From Rosistilla ulvae (lineage in GTDB: Bacteria; Planctomycetota; Planctomycetia; Pirellulales; Pirellulaceae), in NCBI RefSeq assembly GCF_007741475.1, contig NZ_CP036261.1:3349798-3413797 (forward strand): a stretch of 64,000 nucleotides of DNA, written 5' to 3'. The notes under the pieces were generated by a model, which saw only the letters and a list, made by a program, of their open reading frames with translations, did not search any database and had not been told where the DNA came from. The position numbers were made by a program, and so were the translations under genes. This document shows, piece by piece, positions 45,400 to 53,960 of the stretch (position 1 is its first letter; the number at the start of each line of letters is the position of its first letter).

Positions 45400-45610
45400 C
45401 CGTGTCGGTGATCGTGCCGCCCGATACGCCTGAACCGCCTCCGTCGGCGTAGGCCTTTTGAGCCGATCCAGCCACGATCAAAGGTCCGCCCGCCATCGCG
45501 GCGGTGAGCAACATCCGCCGGCGTTGCTTCATCGATTTGATGTTGTCGGAGTCCGCAAACAGACATTCGTCTTCCGATTTGATCGGTAGATTCTCTTTTT
45601 TCACGTTCAT
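45392..45610 (-). CDS. Short exported peptide, possible precursor of the HPr-rel-A system
   Basis: 72 residues from the ATG at 45610; Met27 at 45532 is an alternative, and neither has a strong ribosome binding site. The frame is open further upstream to 45910, but that part reads like shadow sequence. After an acidic/charged 26-residue start comes a basic-hydrophobic stretch MKQRRRMLLTAAMAGGPLIVA, then KAYADGGG and a Gly/Ser/Thr/Asp tail. The RRR plus hydrophobic segment and Ala-Tyr-Ala would fit a Tat/Sec signal; alternatively the whole is a leader-core precursor. The stop codon overlaps the PqqD-like gene's start by 8 nt. It is not a known family; the role as modified peptide is inferred only from position and size. 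Confidence 0.6.
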   Translation of the reverse strand: MNVKKENLPIKSEDECLFADSDNIKSMKQRRRMLLTAAMAGGPLIVAGSAQKAYADGGGSGVSGGTITDTDD

Positions 45611-45922
45611 AGCATCACACTTTGCAGAAGACGGAAAGGAAACGGTAGATCGGTCGGCGAAGCGGCGTTGCAGCAGCATACCACAAGAGGGGCAACCTGT
45701 CAGCCACTTACAACAAAAATGGATGAGATAACGCCCAATTGGAAGTAGGCGATTGGCTGGGCGCCCCCGTTCTCCATGTTCGACAAAACGGTGTTGGCAT
45801 TCGCAAACAGCAACCGGTAGGAACGAAGAGACGATTGCAGGCGGCCGGAAGCCACATGAAAGTAGAGTCGAGTCATCGCCATCCCCCCGGGGCCACTGCG
45901 TATGCGACACTGCAAACGCAAC
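45611..45922. other. 312-nt gap upstream of the HPr-rel-A genes
   Basis: It should carry the promoter of the peptide/PqqD/kinase genes. Overlapping frames on both strands here (45700-46146 minus, 45739-46056 plus) have no domain. Cys-rich translated stretches look like chance. Confidence 0.4.
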
Positions 45923-47071
45923 TTAACTGGTGGGCAGTATCCGAGTTCGAAACTGTGCCGCCTTCGCTTGCCAACTCTCGCTGGCGAGCCGCGCAGCAAG
46001 CCGCTCAATTCGTTTTGACGATCCCGCTTCGCGCTGTTGCATCGCCTGAATCGTAGCGGCGACAAATTCTTGTTTATTGGTGACCATCTCCAGACAATCT
46101 CGCCAATCGCTGACCGCTGGCAGCGAGGCCGCCACGACGGGAACACCTGTCGCCAGGTATTCTTTCAGTTTCAATGGCTGCATCGCGCGGGTGACCGGCA
46201 GGTCGGCATAAGGCATGATCAACACCGACGCCTGACGAGCCAACGCGGGCAATTGAGCAAATGGGACGGGACCGATCGCGGCGATCCGCGGATGCAAAAG
46301 GAGCCGCGGATCGGGATCCTGTTGAGGTCCCGCCAATACGATCGTCCCCGAGTTGATCCGATCGGCCAGAGCGAGGACCCATTCGGCATTCATCCGCCGG
46401 TCGACGACACCCCAAAAAACAGCCAGCGGACCCGGCAATGAAGCGATCTCCGCCGGCGGTTCCCCGGTTGGTTTCGCCCAGAAATCGCAATCGACCCCGT
46501 GGGTCAAGATCGAGACGTTGGGATGCAGAGGACGAATCGCATCGGCGAGATTTTCAGAAGCGGCGACGACACAATCGACTTTTTCTAAAAGCGAGCGTTC
46601 CATCATCCGCATCGCATTGGCGGAGAGCCCGGGCCAGACGGAAAAATCATCGACGCAGTAATAGACCCAACGCCGGACCGGCAGCCGGCCGACGAGATCG
46701 GCAACGATTGGGATTGTCGTCACCGCGATCGCCCCATCGGAGACATCGTGCAACTGCCGTGTCAACAGTTGTGCGTTCAACGCCTGGTCCCAGCGGTGCG
46801 ACATCCAGGGCCACATCGTTGGATTGCGAATTGCCAGGGCGGCGGGGAGCGGGGCGGCAGAGACTTGGTCTGCGGCCGACAACCATTGATGCAGCTTTTC
46901 AGCGCCACGTGCAACCGTCATTCGGTCCCATCGCGGCGGGCGCATCCCAACCGTGTTGACCCAGGTCGCCGAGAGCTCGGGCAACAGCTCGCCGACGAGA
47001 TGCTGACAGCTGCTCGGGTGCCGCCCCCAATCATCGGAAAAGACCAGCAACTGGTTCGTCGTTTCAGACAC
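45923..47071 (-). CDS. Glycosyltransferase, GT-B fold
   Basis: 382 residues from the GTG at 47071, which overlaps the stop of the previous gene by 8 nt (GTGTCTGA); the frame's first start at 47203 would overlap 140 nt and is not favoured. The N-terminal half (TNQLLVFSDDWGRHPSSCQHL) and the region RRWVYYCVDDFSVWPGLS resemble GT4-like enzymes that lack the usual E-x7-E. The C-terminal half has ILTHGVDCDFW, LAVFWGVVDRRMNAEWVLALAD and AMQPLKLKEYLATGVPVVA, the donor-binding pattern of the GT1/GT4-like EPS transferases. The sugar is unknown. Confidence 0.88.
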   Translation of the reverse strand: MSETTNQLLVFSDDWGRHPSSCQHLVGELLPELSATWVNTVGMRPPRWDRMTVARGAEKLHQWLSAADQVSAAPLPAALAIRNPTMWPWMSHRWDQALNAQLLTRQLHDVSDGAIAVTTIPIVADLVGRLPVRRWVYYCVDDFSVWPGLSANAMRMMERSLLEKVDCVVAASENLADAIRPLHPNVSILTHGVDCDFWAKPTGEPPAEIASLPGPLAVFWGVVDRRMNAEWVLALADRINSGTIVLAGPQQDPDPRLLLHPRIAAIGPVPFAQLPALARQASVLIMPYADLPVTRAMQPLKLKEYLATGVPVVAASLPAVSDWRDCLEMVTNKQEFVAATIQAMQQREAGSSKRIERLAARLASESWQAKAAQFRTRILPTS

Positions 47072-48218
47072 GGTTCGCCAGCACCGACCAATCGAATTCT
47101 CGCTTGGCCCGTTGCCGGCCGGCACGGCCCATCGAGTCTTTGACCGTCGAATCTTGGAGTAACTGAACGGTTGCGGAGGCGATTTCATGAGGCGAACGTG
47201 CATCGACCAACCGGCCGGTCACGCCATCTTCGATCGCTTCGTAGGTTCCTCCCGAACGGCCTGCAATCGTTGCTTTGCCACAGGCCGCGGCCTCCAGCAA
47301 TACCATCCCAAAGCCCTCCACGTCGCTTCCGATCTGGCGATTCGGTAACGCAAACAAATCGCATTGCTGATACATCTGCAATAAGCTGCTGTCGGACACC
47401 TTGGGGTGCCAACAGATCGACGTCGATACTCCCGTTTCCGCTGCCAAAGCGTGAAGTGCTTGGCGTTCTTCGCCATCGCCCGCGATCGCATATTTCAACT
47501 TGGGAATCGCAGAAAGGATTTCAGGCAAGGCACGAATCATTTGATCGTGCCCCTTGCGTTTCTGTAATCGCCCCACCGTCAGGACGACGGGAGCATCGTT
47601 CCAGCCTAAAGCATACCGGACGCTCAAGTTTCGAACGGAGGGACAAAATGTTTGCGTATCAACGCCCGGATTTAGAACGGTGATTTTACCCGCAGGAACG
47701 TTCCATTGCTCGGTCAGTATCCGTCGCGTGTTTTCGCTGTTTGCGATCATCCCTTGAGCCCGGCAGAGTACCTTGCGCGCCATCCAGCGATGTTGCCGAC
47801 TGGCCATCACCCCTCCGTCCTCGCTTCCCTGGAGGTTCAATTCCTCGCCATGCGCGTAACAATGGTACGGAGTTCCGGTTCGCATCGAATGCAGATAGGC
47901 TAACCAACCCTCGGGGAGCACACGAGCGGCGTGGAGCACGACATTCTCTTGGGATGGCAGTTCGGCTGCAATACGTCGTAGCAGACGCCAATACCCCCAA
48001 ACGCCGCGCGGTGACAATCCGCCGGTGTCTGCAAGTGAAAAAACAATTCGCCGAATCCAGCTATCTGCGTCCACAAGTTCGTCCGCTCCAGACGCTAACC
48101 GATCGACGATCGCAAGGGTCGAATCGCGCGGCTGACGTCGAGCTAGCTCATACAACCAGCGTCCACTTCCGCCATGCGTCGGCGGAAAAATCTCCGACAA
48201 ATAAACCCTATGCATCAA
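47064..48218 (-). CDS. Glycosyltransferase, GT4 family
   Basis: 384 residues. The N-terminal domain begins YLSEIFPPTHGGSGRWLYEL, which is the acceptor-domain loop (Gly-Gly-Ser-Gly). The C-terminal domain has VLTVGRLQKRKGHDQMIRAL, AGDGEERQALHALA and the E-x7-E region DVEGFGMVLLEAAACGKATIAG, with GRSGGTYEAIEDGVTG. A retaining GT4 enzyme for EPS assembly, donor unknown. The start overlaps the end of the O-antigen ligase gene by 11 nt, so translation is coupled. Confidence 0.93.
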   Translation of the reverse strand: MMHRVYLSEIFPPTHGGSGRWLYELARRQPRDSTLAIVDRLASGADELVDADSWIRRIVFSLADTGGLSPRGVWGYWRLLRRIAAELPSQENVVLHAARVLPEGWLAYLHSMRTGTPYHCYAHGEELNLQGSEDGGVMASRQHRWMARKVLCRAQGMIANSENTRRILTEQWNVPAGKITVLNPGVDTQTFCPSVRNLSVRYALGWNDAPVVLTVGRLQKRKGHDQMIRALPEILSAIPKLKYAIAGDGEERQALHALAAETGVSTSICWHPKVSDSSLLQMYQQCDLFALPNRQIGSDVEGFGMVLLEAAACGKATIAGRSGGTYEAIEDGVTGRLVDARSPHEIASATVQLLQDSTVKDSMGRAGRQRAKREFDWSVLANRV

Positions 48219-49524
48219 GCGTTTCTGTGGCAGGCTGGTCGCCGAAATCGGTTAGAGCGGGTTCAACGGCCATGCGGTTTGCGACAATCCAAGTCGCGAG
48301 GCCAACCGAACCCAATAGATAGGACGACTCCAACATCGCGCCACTGGAAAACATGCTGGCGGCAAGGTAACCAGGCAATCCCGCCACAACCGCTAGGATT
48401 GCCGTGCCGATCCATATCCCCTCTTCGCCATCGAAGACCAGCGTCTTTGAGAGACTTAAGGCCGCGAACCAGGCGATCCCAAAAAAGGAGAAATACAATA
48501 TCGCCGCTGGTATGCCACAACCCGTGGAAATCTCGAACAGCAGATTATGCAGCCCCTTGTTTTCCGTCTTGAGTCCACCTTCGTAGTATTTAGGCACCAG
48601 ACGACTTCCTGCGTAGGGCCCCACGCCCAGCAGGGGATGGTCTAACGTGATCGCAGCCCCAGCCTTCCACAATTTAAACCGACTCTCTGCCGATCCATCA
48701 CGATCTTCGGTTGATTCAAAACTGGACATGAATTCTTTGACAACCGGCGGTCCCGCCAACACCATGGCTGCCGCCACGCCGAGCCCAGCGGCGCTCAACG
48801 TATAGCGATTGCGTGGCATCTTAACGGCCACAATGCCCATCATGCCAACCGTAGCCAACATGCCGCCGCGAGATTCCATCAACATGATCTGATGAATTTG
48901 CAGAAGGAAGATTCCACCTGCGATCCCTCGCATCCACCATCCCGTCGCAAACAAGGCGATCGCCGCGGAACAACCGGCAATCGGAACCGTCATAATCGTG
49001 TACAGATTGTTGTCCCCCTTGGTCCCCCATGGCCGGTTTGCGTACATGGAAAACCCGTCTTGGAAATACTGTTCATTGATTCGAAATGCGCTATACCCCT
49101 GCGCCAGGATCATAACCCACAACATGATGTAGATCTTTTTTGGTGAATCGAGCAATACGACGGCCATGAGGGCCATCAGCACGATCTTCCAAAAATTGCT
49201 CATGTAAAACGCACTCGCCTCGGGGGCGATCGACTGGTTCATACTGACAAAGGCTAATGCGAGGAACGCAACGAGGCACAGGCACGCGGACTGCGATTTG
49301 CCCCAGAGGCGGTTCCCTTGCATGCCAGACAACATGAATCCAATCAACGTGGCAGCGGCGATGTAGGGTTGAAATTGCTGGTCCTGAGGAATCGACCATC
49401 GCCAGTTCCAATTCGGTTCTAGAAGGACAAATCCATAAAACCCTACCACTCCGATCCATGGGCGGAAGATTGCGGCCAGGCAGATTCCCAGGAAGGCGGG
49501 ATAGATGAAGAGGAGACCAAGCAT
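48208..49524 (-). CDS. O-antigen ligase-family polymerase/ligase
   Basis: 438 residues from the ATG at 49524; a TTG at 49554 would overlap the previous gene by 17 nt. Polytopic, with about ten to twelve helices. The large periplasmic loop contains the Wzy_C/O-antigen-ligase signature ESRFKLWKAGAAITLDHPLLGVGPYAGSRLV and later KGLHNLLFEISTGCGIPAAILY (conserved His-Asn). The early part (WIGVVGFYGFVLLEPNW) resembles the exosortase-A-associated O-glycosylation ligase family (TIGR03097). It should polymerise EPS repeats or attach glycan to a carrier. It is a core gene of the EPS locus. Confidence 0.9.
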   Translation of the reverse strand: MLGLLFIYPAFLGICLAAIFRPWIGVVGFYGFVLLEPNWNWRWSIPQDQQFQPYIAAATLIGFMLSGMQGNRLWGKSQSACLCLVAFLALAFVSMNQSIAPEASAFYMSNFWKIVLMALMAVVLLDSPKKIYIMLWVMILAQGYSAFRINEQYFQDGFSMYANRPWGTKGDNNLYTIMTVPIAGCSAAIALFATGWWMRGIAGGIFLLQIHQIMLMESRGGMLATVGMMGIVAVKMPRNRYTLSAAGLGVAAAMVLAGPPVVKEFMSSFESTEDRDGSAESRFKLWKAGAAITLDHPLLGVGPYAGSRLVPKYYEGGLKTENKGLHNLLFEISTGCGIPAAILYFSFFGIAWFAALSLSKTLVFDGEEGIWIGTAILAVVAGLPGYLAASMFSSGAMLESSYLLGSVGLATWIVANRMAVEPALTDFGDQPATETLDA

Positions 49525-49537
49525 AGGATTGGAAAAG

Positions 49538-50395
49538 CTATCGCGGTGAGTCAACCAGGTGGCCGATATCTAACCGTTGGGCCGTTTCCTGCAGGTCAAA
49601 ATTCAGTGTCAGCTCCTTGCCCAATAATTTACGGCTAACGTGTTCCAAACGTTTATAATCCGGATGGTTGATCGACGTACAGTGCCCTTCTTCCAAGGAG
49701 GGGCGATCGAGCGGCACAACGTCCCCACCGCAGTGCCGGCGCCAGTACATGATTCCGGTACCGTGGTCGTAGTAGTGTTTCGCCCTCCGTCGGCGTTCAC
49801 GGTCGCTGGGGCAATTCGGATGGCAATCAAAACGTTGCCACCAACCGGTACCGTGGCGAAATTGATCTTCGCTGGCCGCCGCCGTCGTGCACGCTGCCAG
49901 CTCCCAATACCGATGCTTTCGAAAATTCAGCCAATTTCGTCGCCCCCCCAGATCTCGCACGGCGGCGATCTGTCCATCGGTCAGAGCTTCAAACGTTCTG
50001 GCGAGTCTTTCCATCACATCCATGCGGCACAGTAGATCTGAATGCCAGAACGCAAGCCGCGGGGTCCAGAGAAAGGCAAATTCCAGCGGAAAATGCATGT
50101 ACATCAGTGGCAGGTCGAAGCCACGATTGAAGTCCACGACCACGGCATCGAGCGCTGCCGACGGGGCACCAAACCGAGGGTCGAAGCCGACGACAGGCGT
50201 CCAGCCAACGGCTTGGACGAGGCGGGTTTGCAGCATCGTCCAGTGGTCGTTGACGTGCCAGCACAACCAGGGCCGTTCGATGCCCCGTACTGCCGCCTGC
50301 CAATCCGCAGCGGCGTGGTAGAGACGTTCGAGCGGGAACGGAAAGGCATGCCAATTGCCGATTCCGGTGTGGTGGTCGATTGCTTGCTCAGCCAT
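49538..50395 (-). CDS. Protein of unknown function in the EPS locus
   Basis: 285 residues, start ATG at 50395. Rich in Trp, His, Asp and Cys, for example HVNDHWTMLQTRL, VVGFDPRFGAPSAALD, VVVDFNRGFDLPLMYMHFPLEF and HYYDHGTGIMYWRRHCGG. No signal peptide or membrane helix. No family is recognised; the many acidic and His residues could bind metal or carry out a sugar-modifying reaction. Its position between the O-antigen ligase and a glycosyltransferase implies an EPS role. Confidence 0.65.
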   Translation of the reverse strand: MAEQAIDHHTGIGNWHAFPFPLERLYHAAADWQAAVRGIERPWLCWHVNDHWTMLQTRLVQAVGWTPVVGFDPRFGAPSAALDAVVVDFNRGFDLPLMYMHFPLEFAFLWTPRLAFWHSDLLCRMDVMERLARTFEALTDGQIAAVRDLGGRRNWLNFRKHRYWELAACTTAAASEDQFRHGTGWWQRFDCHPNCPSDRERRRRAKHYYDHGTGIMYWRRHCGGDVVPLDRPSLEEGHCTSINHPDYKRLEHVSRKLLGKELTLNFDLQETAQRLDIGHLVDSPR

Positions 50396-50467
50396 GAATT
50401 AAGGAGCAGGACGGTCTAAAAATAAAACCCTGCCGTAGGAGATCTCCCTGAGATGTAACGCACACTG

Positions 50468-51586
50468 TCATTGCAACGCCTCTCGATTTCTGCCCACAGT
50501 TTTAACAACGGACAAAAACGAACGCATCGCTGACTCCGGCGAATATAGTTCACGCACGATACGTTGTCCTTGTTCCGCGGCTCGAATGCGAGTTTCCGGG
50601 TCGGATAGGAGTCGATCGCAACACTCAGCAAAGTCTTCTATTGCGTCAGCACGACAAACTCCCGAATCCTTCCCAAGTGCTAGGCCGTATGCCCCGATGG
50701 TCGTGCTCACCACACATCGTTTCAGCGCCAATGATTCCAATATTTTGATACGCGTTCCACGGCCCTCCAACAGCGGGCAAATACTGAGGGTCGTTGAATC
50801 GAGGTAGGGGGGAATCGAGGGAACTGAGCCGACGAACTCCACTCCATCAGCGAACCGCCAGTCCCAAGCATCCGGTATTTTGGCAGGTACTCGCCCCACG
50901 ACACGCAGCGTCGTCCCAGGTCGCTTCCGTCGAATCTTCGGGAACACATGCTCTATAAACCAACGCAATCCCTGCTCATTGGGCTTGTACGCTAGTTCGC
51001 CCACAAACAGCAAATCGGAGGGTTCAATCGCAGTTGAATCGTCACTTACAATTGCTTCACGCGGGAACGCGTTGTGTACGACGTGAACGTTATCAAGCCC
51101 TAAATACCGCGCATCGTCCTCACTGCAAACGAGAACTGCCCCAAACCGCTTGAGGCTTTGTTTTTCGGCTTGCCGGACCCAGCAGAAACGTAACCACTTA
51201 AGCGGCGCAAGGATCCTGGGGCCACGACAGAGTCCCTGTTCGCAAATCTGCGACGGAATATCATCGACATCCACGATACACTTCGCCAGGTCAGATGGAG
51301 CCGATGCCCACGCGGCTCCCAAGCGATGCAATACCACTACATCACTGTCTCGTTGGGCTGCGGCAACCTTTGCCGCGAACCGCGAATTGGGGAAGAACAA
51401 CCACCCCCAACGCGCCGCCAACTCGGACGCTCGTCCACCGTTAGCAGCATAGGGAAAATGATCTACGACTTGCGTGTCAATCCGATCGGAAGACATGCAA
51501 GCCTGTTCAAGACATAGCAACCGCAAGTCCGAACCGTTTCGTGGAGGCTCGTTGCGTTTCCAGGAAGTGATCAGAAATACCTGCAT
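50468..51586 (-). CDS. Glycosyltransferase, GT4-like
   Basis: 372 residues from the ATG at 51586 (MQVFLITSWKR), which gives the expected first strand; earlier in-frame ATGs at 51640 and 51790 would add unstructured sequence. The donor domain shows DLLFVGELAYKPNEQGLRWF, LRVVGRVPAKIPD and ICPLLEGRGTRIKILESLALKRCVVST, the E-x7-E-like pattern of the GT4/Glyco_trans_1_4 group. The sugar is unknown. It is followed downstream by a 72-nt gap to the unknown protein gene. Confidence 0.88.
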   Translation of the reverse strand: MQVFLITSWKRNEPPRNGSDLRLLCLEQACMSSDRIDTQVVDHFPYAANGGRASELAARWGWLFFPNSRFAAKVAAAQRDSDVVVLHRLGAAWASAPSDLAKCIVDVDDIPSQICEQGLCRGPRILAPLKWLRFCWVRQAEKQSLKRFGAVLVCSEDDARYLGLDNVHVVHNAFPREAIVSDDSTAIEPSDLLFVGELAYKPNEQGLRWFIEHVFPKIRRKRPGTTLRVVGRVPAKIPDAWDWRFADGVEFVGSVPSIPPYLDSTTLSICPLLEGRGTRIKILESLALKRCVVSTTIGAYGLALGKDSGVCRADAIEDFAECCDRLLSDPETRIRAAEQGQRIVRELYSPESAMRSFLSVVKTVGRNREALQ

Positions 51587-51854
51587 GTCGCTATCGGATT
51601 CTACCGCCCGTACGGATCGATTTTCGCTAAGGTTGTCCATGCAAACAAAGTCTTGTGAGAACTTTGAGCCAACGCGTAAATGCCATTTCCGGCCTGGCTC
51701 AGTCGCTTCACATTTCGCAGTGAAAAGAAAATACTTGCCTGTGCAAAGTCCGCAAATATTATTCAGAACTTGAAGCAACTTACATAACAAGTGATAATAC
51801 TATTGTATGCAGCCACCAATCAAACGCGTGAAATCTCATAACCGATGTCCACGG

Positions 51855-52691
51855 TCAATTCCAGTCGGCTCGCAACTTTACGACCTCTGCGTCGAGCTTT
51901 TCCAAAATTTCGTCTAGACGAAAGTCCGTGCTAAGTTGTGGACGGCTTCGAATCGCCAGCTTGAGCGCGGTGGCTTTTTCAACTACAGCGTCCTGAACGC
52001 ACAAGGGATTCACCCAAGCACGTTTACGGATTCGAGGCGAGATTACAGGCGACTCAACTTCACTTGACACCCCAACGCCGCTTGCTCAGTCTGCCCACTT
52101 CCACTCCGTGACACCTTCTGCCTCAATTTGGTGCTGCAATGATTTGATACGTATCCATGGGACACGAAAACAATCAGCAACGATGGCGCCATGCATCGCT
52201 TCTGCAATGATACACTCGCTCGACCGAATCTCATCTATGATATCACAGACGGATCTACATGGATCAATGTAGTGAAAACCAGCTTTCCGACAGGCAAGCT
52301 TCCACTCTAGTCCCCGGTTAAGAAACCACGGTACAAAAGAGACTTTGTGTCTTTTTTTCAAAACCGGCCAAGGCAATAGCCGCAAACAATATGCACCATC
52401 ACAGATCGATTCACAATTTCCAAGTGCCGCAGCGGACCTTTCCCCTCTCACAAAGCGAATGTCCCACGTTTCGTCTATTGCTGGTAAGCATGCAATACTT
52501 CGAACTCCGGCTCCGAAAACAATTTTTTTATCGAGCGCCGGAATGCGCTGATCCAGAATCGTACCAATTCCAATAAAGAGATCTTCGTCCCGTTCGTCAA
52601 ATACATCACCGAATAGTTGTGGCCACAAAAATGAATTGATCTCGTCGCCGAAGTTTGGAAACTTTTTGTTGCAATAATAGAATAACTTCAC
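51855..52691 (-). pseudogene. Polysaccharide pyruvyltransferase-like gene interrupted by in-frame TGA
   Basis: The GTG at 52691 is chosen (AAGG 8 nt upstream). The first part, down to a TGA at 52086-52088, reads VKLFYYCNKKFPNFGDEIN, then IGIGTILDQ, VFGAGVRS, RFVRGERSAAALG, and the IIAEAMHGAIVADCFRVPW loop with the conserved Glu/His of CsaB-like pyruvyl or polysaccharide pyruvyltransferases. The same frame continues past the TGA for 77 codons, ASGVGVSSEVESPV... to QLSTDFRLDEILEKLDAEVV, and ends at 51855. The TGA stands exactly where family proteins often have Trp (KWAD-[W]), so one G-to-A change would explain it. The truncated 201-residue product may keep partial function. Confidence 0.75.
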
Positions 52692-52829
52692 TGAATCCAC
52701 CTTGCTTTGCTCACCCAACACTATTGTTCTGCAACACATGATCGGCGGAGTTCTCGCCGCGCCCGGAGTTCACCTTGCGATTGGTCTTTACGATCGACAC
52801 GCAGTCTGCGACAGAGTCATTTAGCACAA

Positions 52830-53960
52830 TCATTCAACTCTTACTCTAACGCTGCTATAAACTTCGACCGCGGACCGTACATGGGCTTGTAGGCTGAAAA
52901 GCGTTTCGCAACGCTGACGTCCATTCCGTCCCATCTTTTCCCGTTCCGCACGGTTCTTTATGGCAGTTGTCAGGAGAGCGGCCAACGCAGGAGAGTCTGC
53001 GACTGGCGACAACCATCCGGTTTCGTTGTCAACAATCATTTCAGGTATCCCTCCAGTATCGCCGCCGATTACAGGCAGTCCATAAGCCATCGCCTCCAAC
53101 GTGGCATTGCCAAGCGGTTCGATACGCGAAGGCACAACCGCTAGATCGGATGCGGTCAGCCACGCAGGTACATCTTTGCGAAAACCTTTGAATTGCGCCA
53201 CGACCCCAAGTTCGGCAGCCAGTTGCTCCATGGCCTGTCGGTAGGCGCCGGCATGCTGAATGTCGTCGCCCACAATCAACAATTCGGCCATTTCACGTAC
53301 AGGATGCGCCAACAACGACCAAGCCTTGATCAAATCGGAAACCCCTTTGCGTTCCACGATCTGCCCCGCATACAGCACGATGACTTTATCGGCAGGCAAT
53401 CCCAACTGCTGCCGCATTCGAAGTCGAGCATCTGCAGAAGGCACCGTTGTGAGAGGCAAGCCGTCGTACAGCACACATCCCGTTTGCCTGGCTAATCTTG
53501 GCGATGCTTGCTGCAGCGTTTCCATCAGATATCTCGAGACAAAAACATGCTGTTCGGCCCCGGCGCGATTCATCCAGTCAATTGCGTTCTTATCGTAAAC
53601 GAACCGGTGATGGCAGACGCGGGGGATGTTCAAATTCACCGCTGCCGAGGAGACGATCTGATGGGTAGGCAAGTCATTGCTGTGAATGATATCGGGTTGG
53701 AAGGCACGGAAGAATTTCCGCAACCGATGGCGTGAATTTAAATAACGCGGGAGCTTCCACTTGTCTCGCATGGGTAAGTCATAGACACGACAGTCTAAAC
53801 CCGCCAAGCGAAAGCGCTCAGCCACTTCGTTTTCAAAGCCTGTGAGCACCACCACTTCATGCCCCGCCTCGACAAGTCCAACAGCCAATCGTTCACAGGC
53901 GACTTCCGCGCCGCCCAAAAAAGGCGAACGGGCGGCAAGACAGATACGCAGGGTACTCAT
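52830..53960 (-). CDS. Glycosyltransferase, GT4 family
   Basis: 376 residues. N-terminal acceptor loop: AARSPFLGGAEVACERLAVGLVEAGHEVVVLTG. Donor domain: VIVLYAGQIVERKGVSDLIKAW, LLIVGDDIQHAG and E-x7-E in PSRIEPLGNATLEAMAYGLPVIGGDTGGIPEMI. A standard cytoplasmic retaining GT4 enzyme; donor and acceptor unknown. Its start overlaps the stop of the acyltransferase gene by 4 nt (ATGA). Confidence 0.94.
   Translation of the reverse strand: MSTLRICLAARSPFLGGAEVACERLAVGLVEAGHEVVVLTGFENEVAERFRLAGLDCRVYDLPMRDKWKLPRYLNSRHRLRKFFRAFQPDIIHSNDLPTHQIVSSAAVNLNIPRVCHHRFVYDKNAIDWMNRAGAEQHVFVSRYLMETLQQASPRLARQTGCVLYDGLPLTTVPSADARLRMRQQLGLPADKVIVLYAGQIVERKGVSDLIKAWSLLAHPVREMAELLIVGDDIQHAGAYRQAMEQLAAELGVVAQFKGFRKDVPAWLTASDLAVVPSRIEPLGNATLEAMAYGLPVIGGDTGGIPEMIVDNETGWLSPVADSPALAALLTTAIKNRAEREKMGRNGRQRCETLFSLQAHVRSAVEVYSSVRVRVE

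Noticed and set aside
45611-45910. Upstream extension of the 72-residue peptide to 172 residues
   Set aside because: The first 100 residues read like noise and lack a ribosome binding site; the ATG at 45610 starts the sensible part.
47072-47203. N-terminal extension of the glycosyltransferase at 45923-47071
   Set aside because: Would overlap the upstream GT4 by 140 nt; GTG at 47071 gives an 8-nt overlap and the expected first strand.
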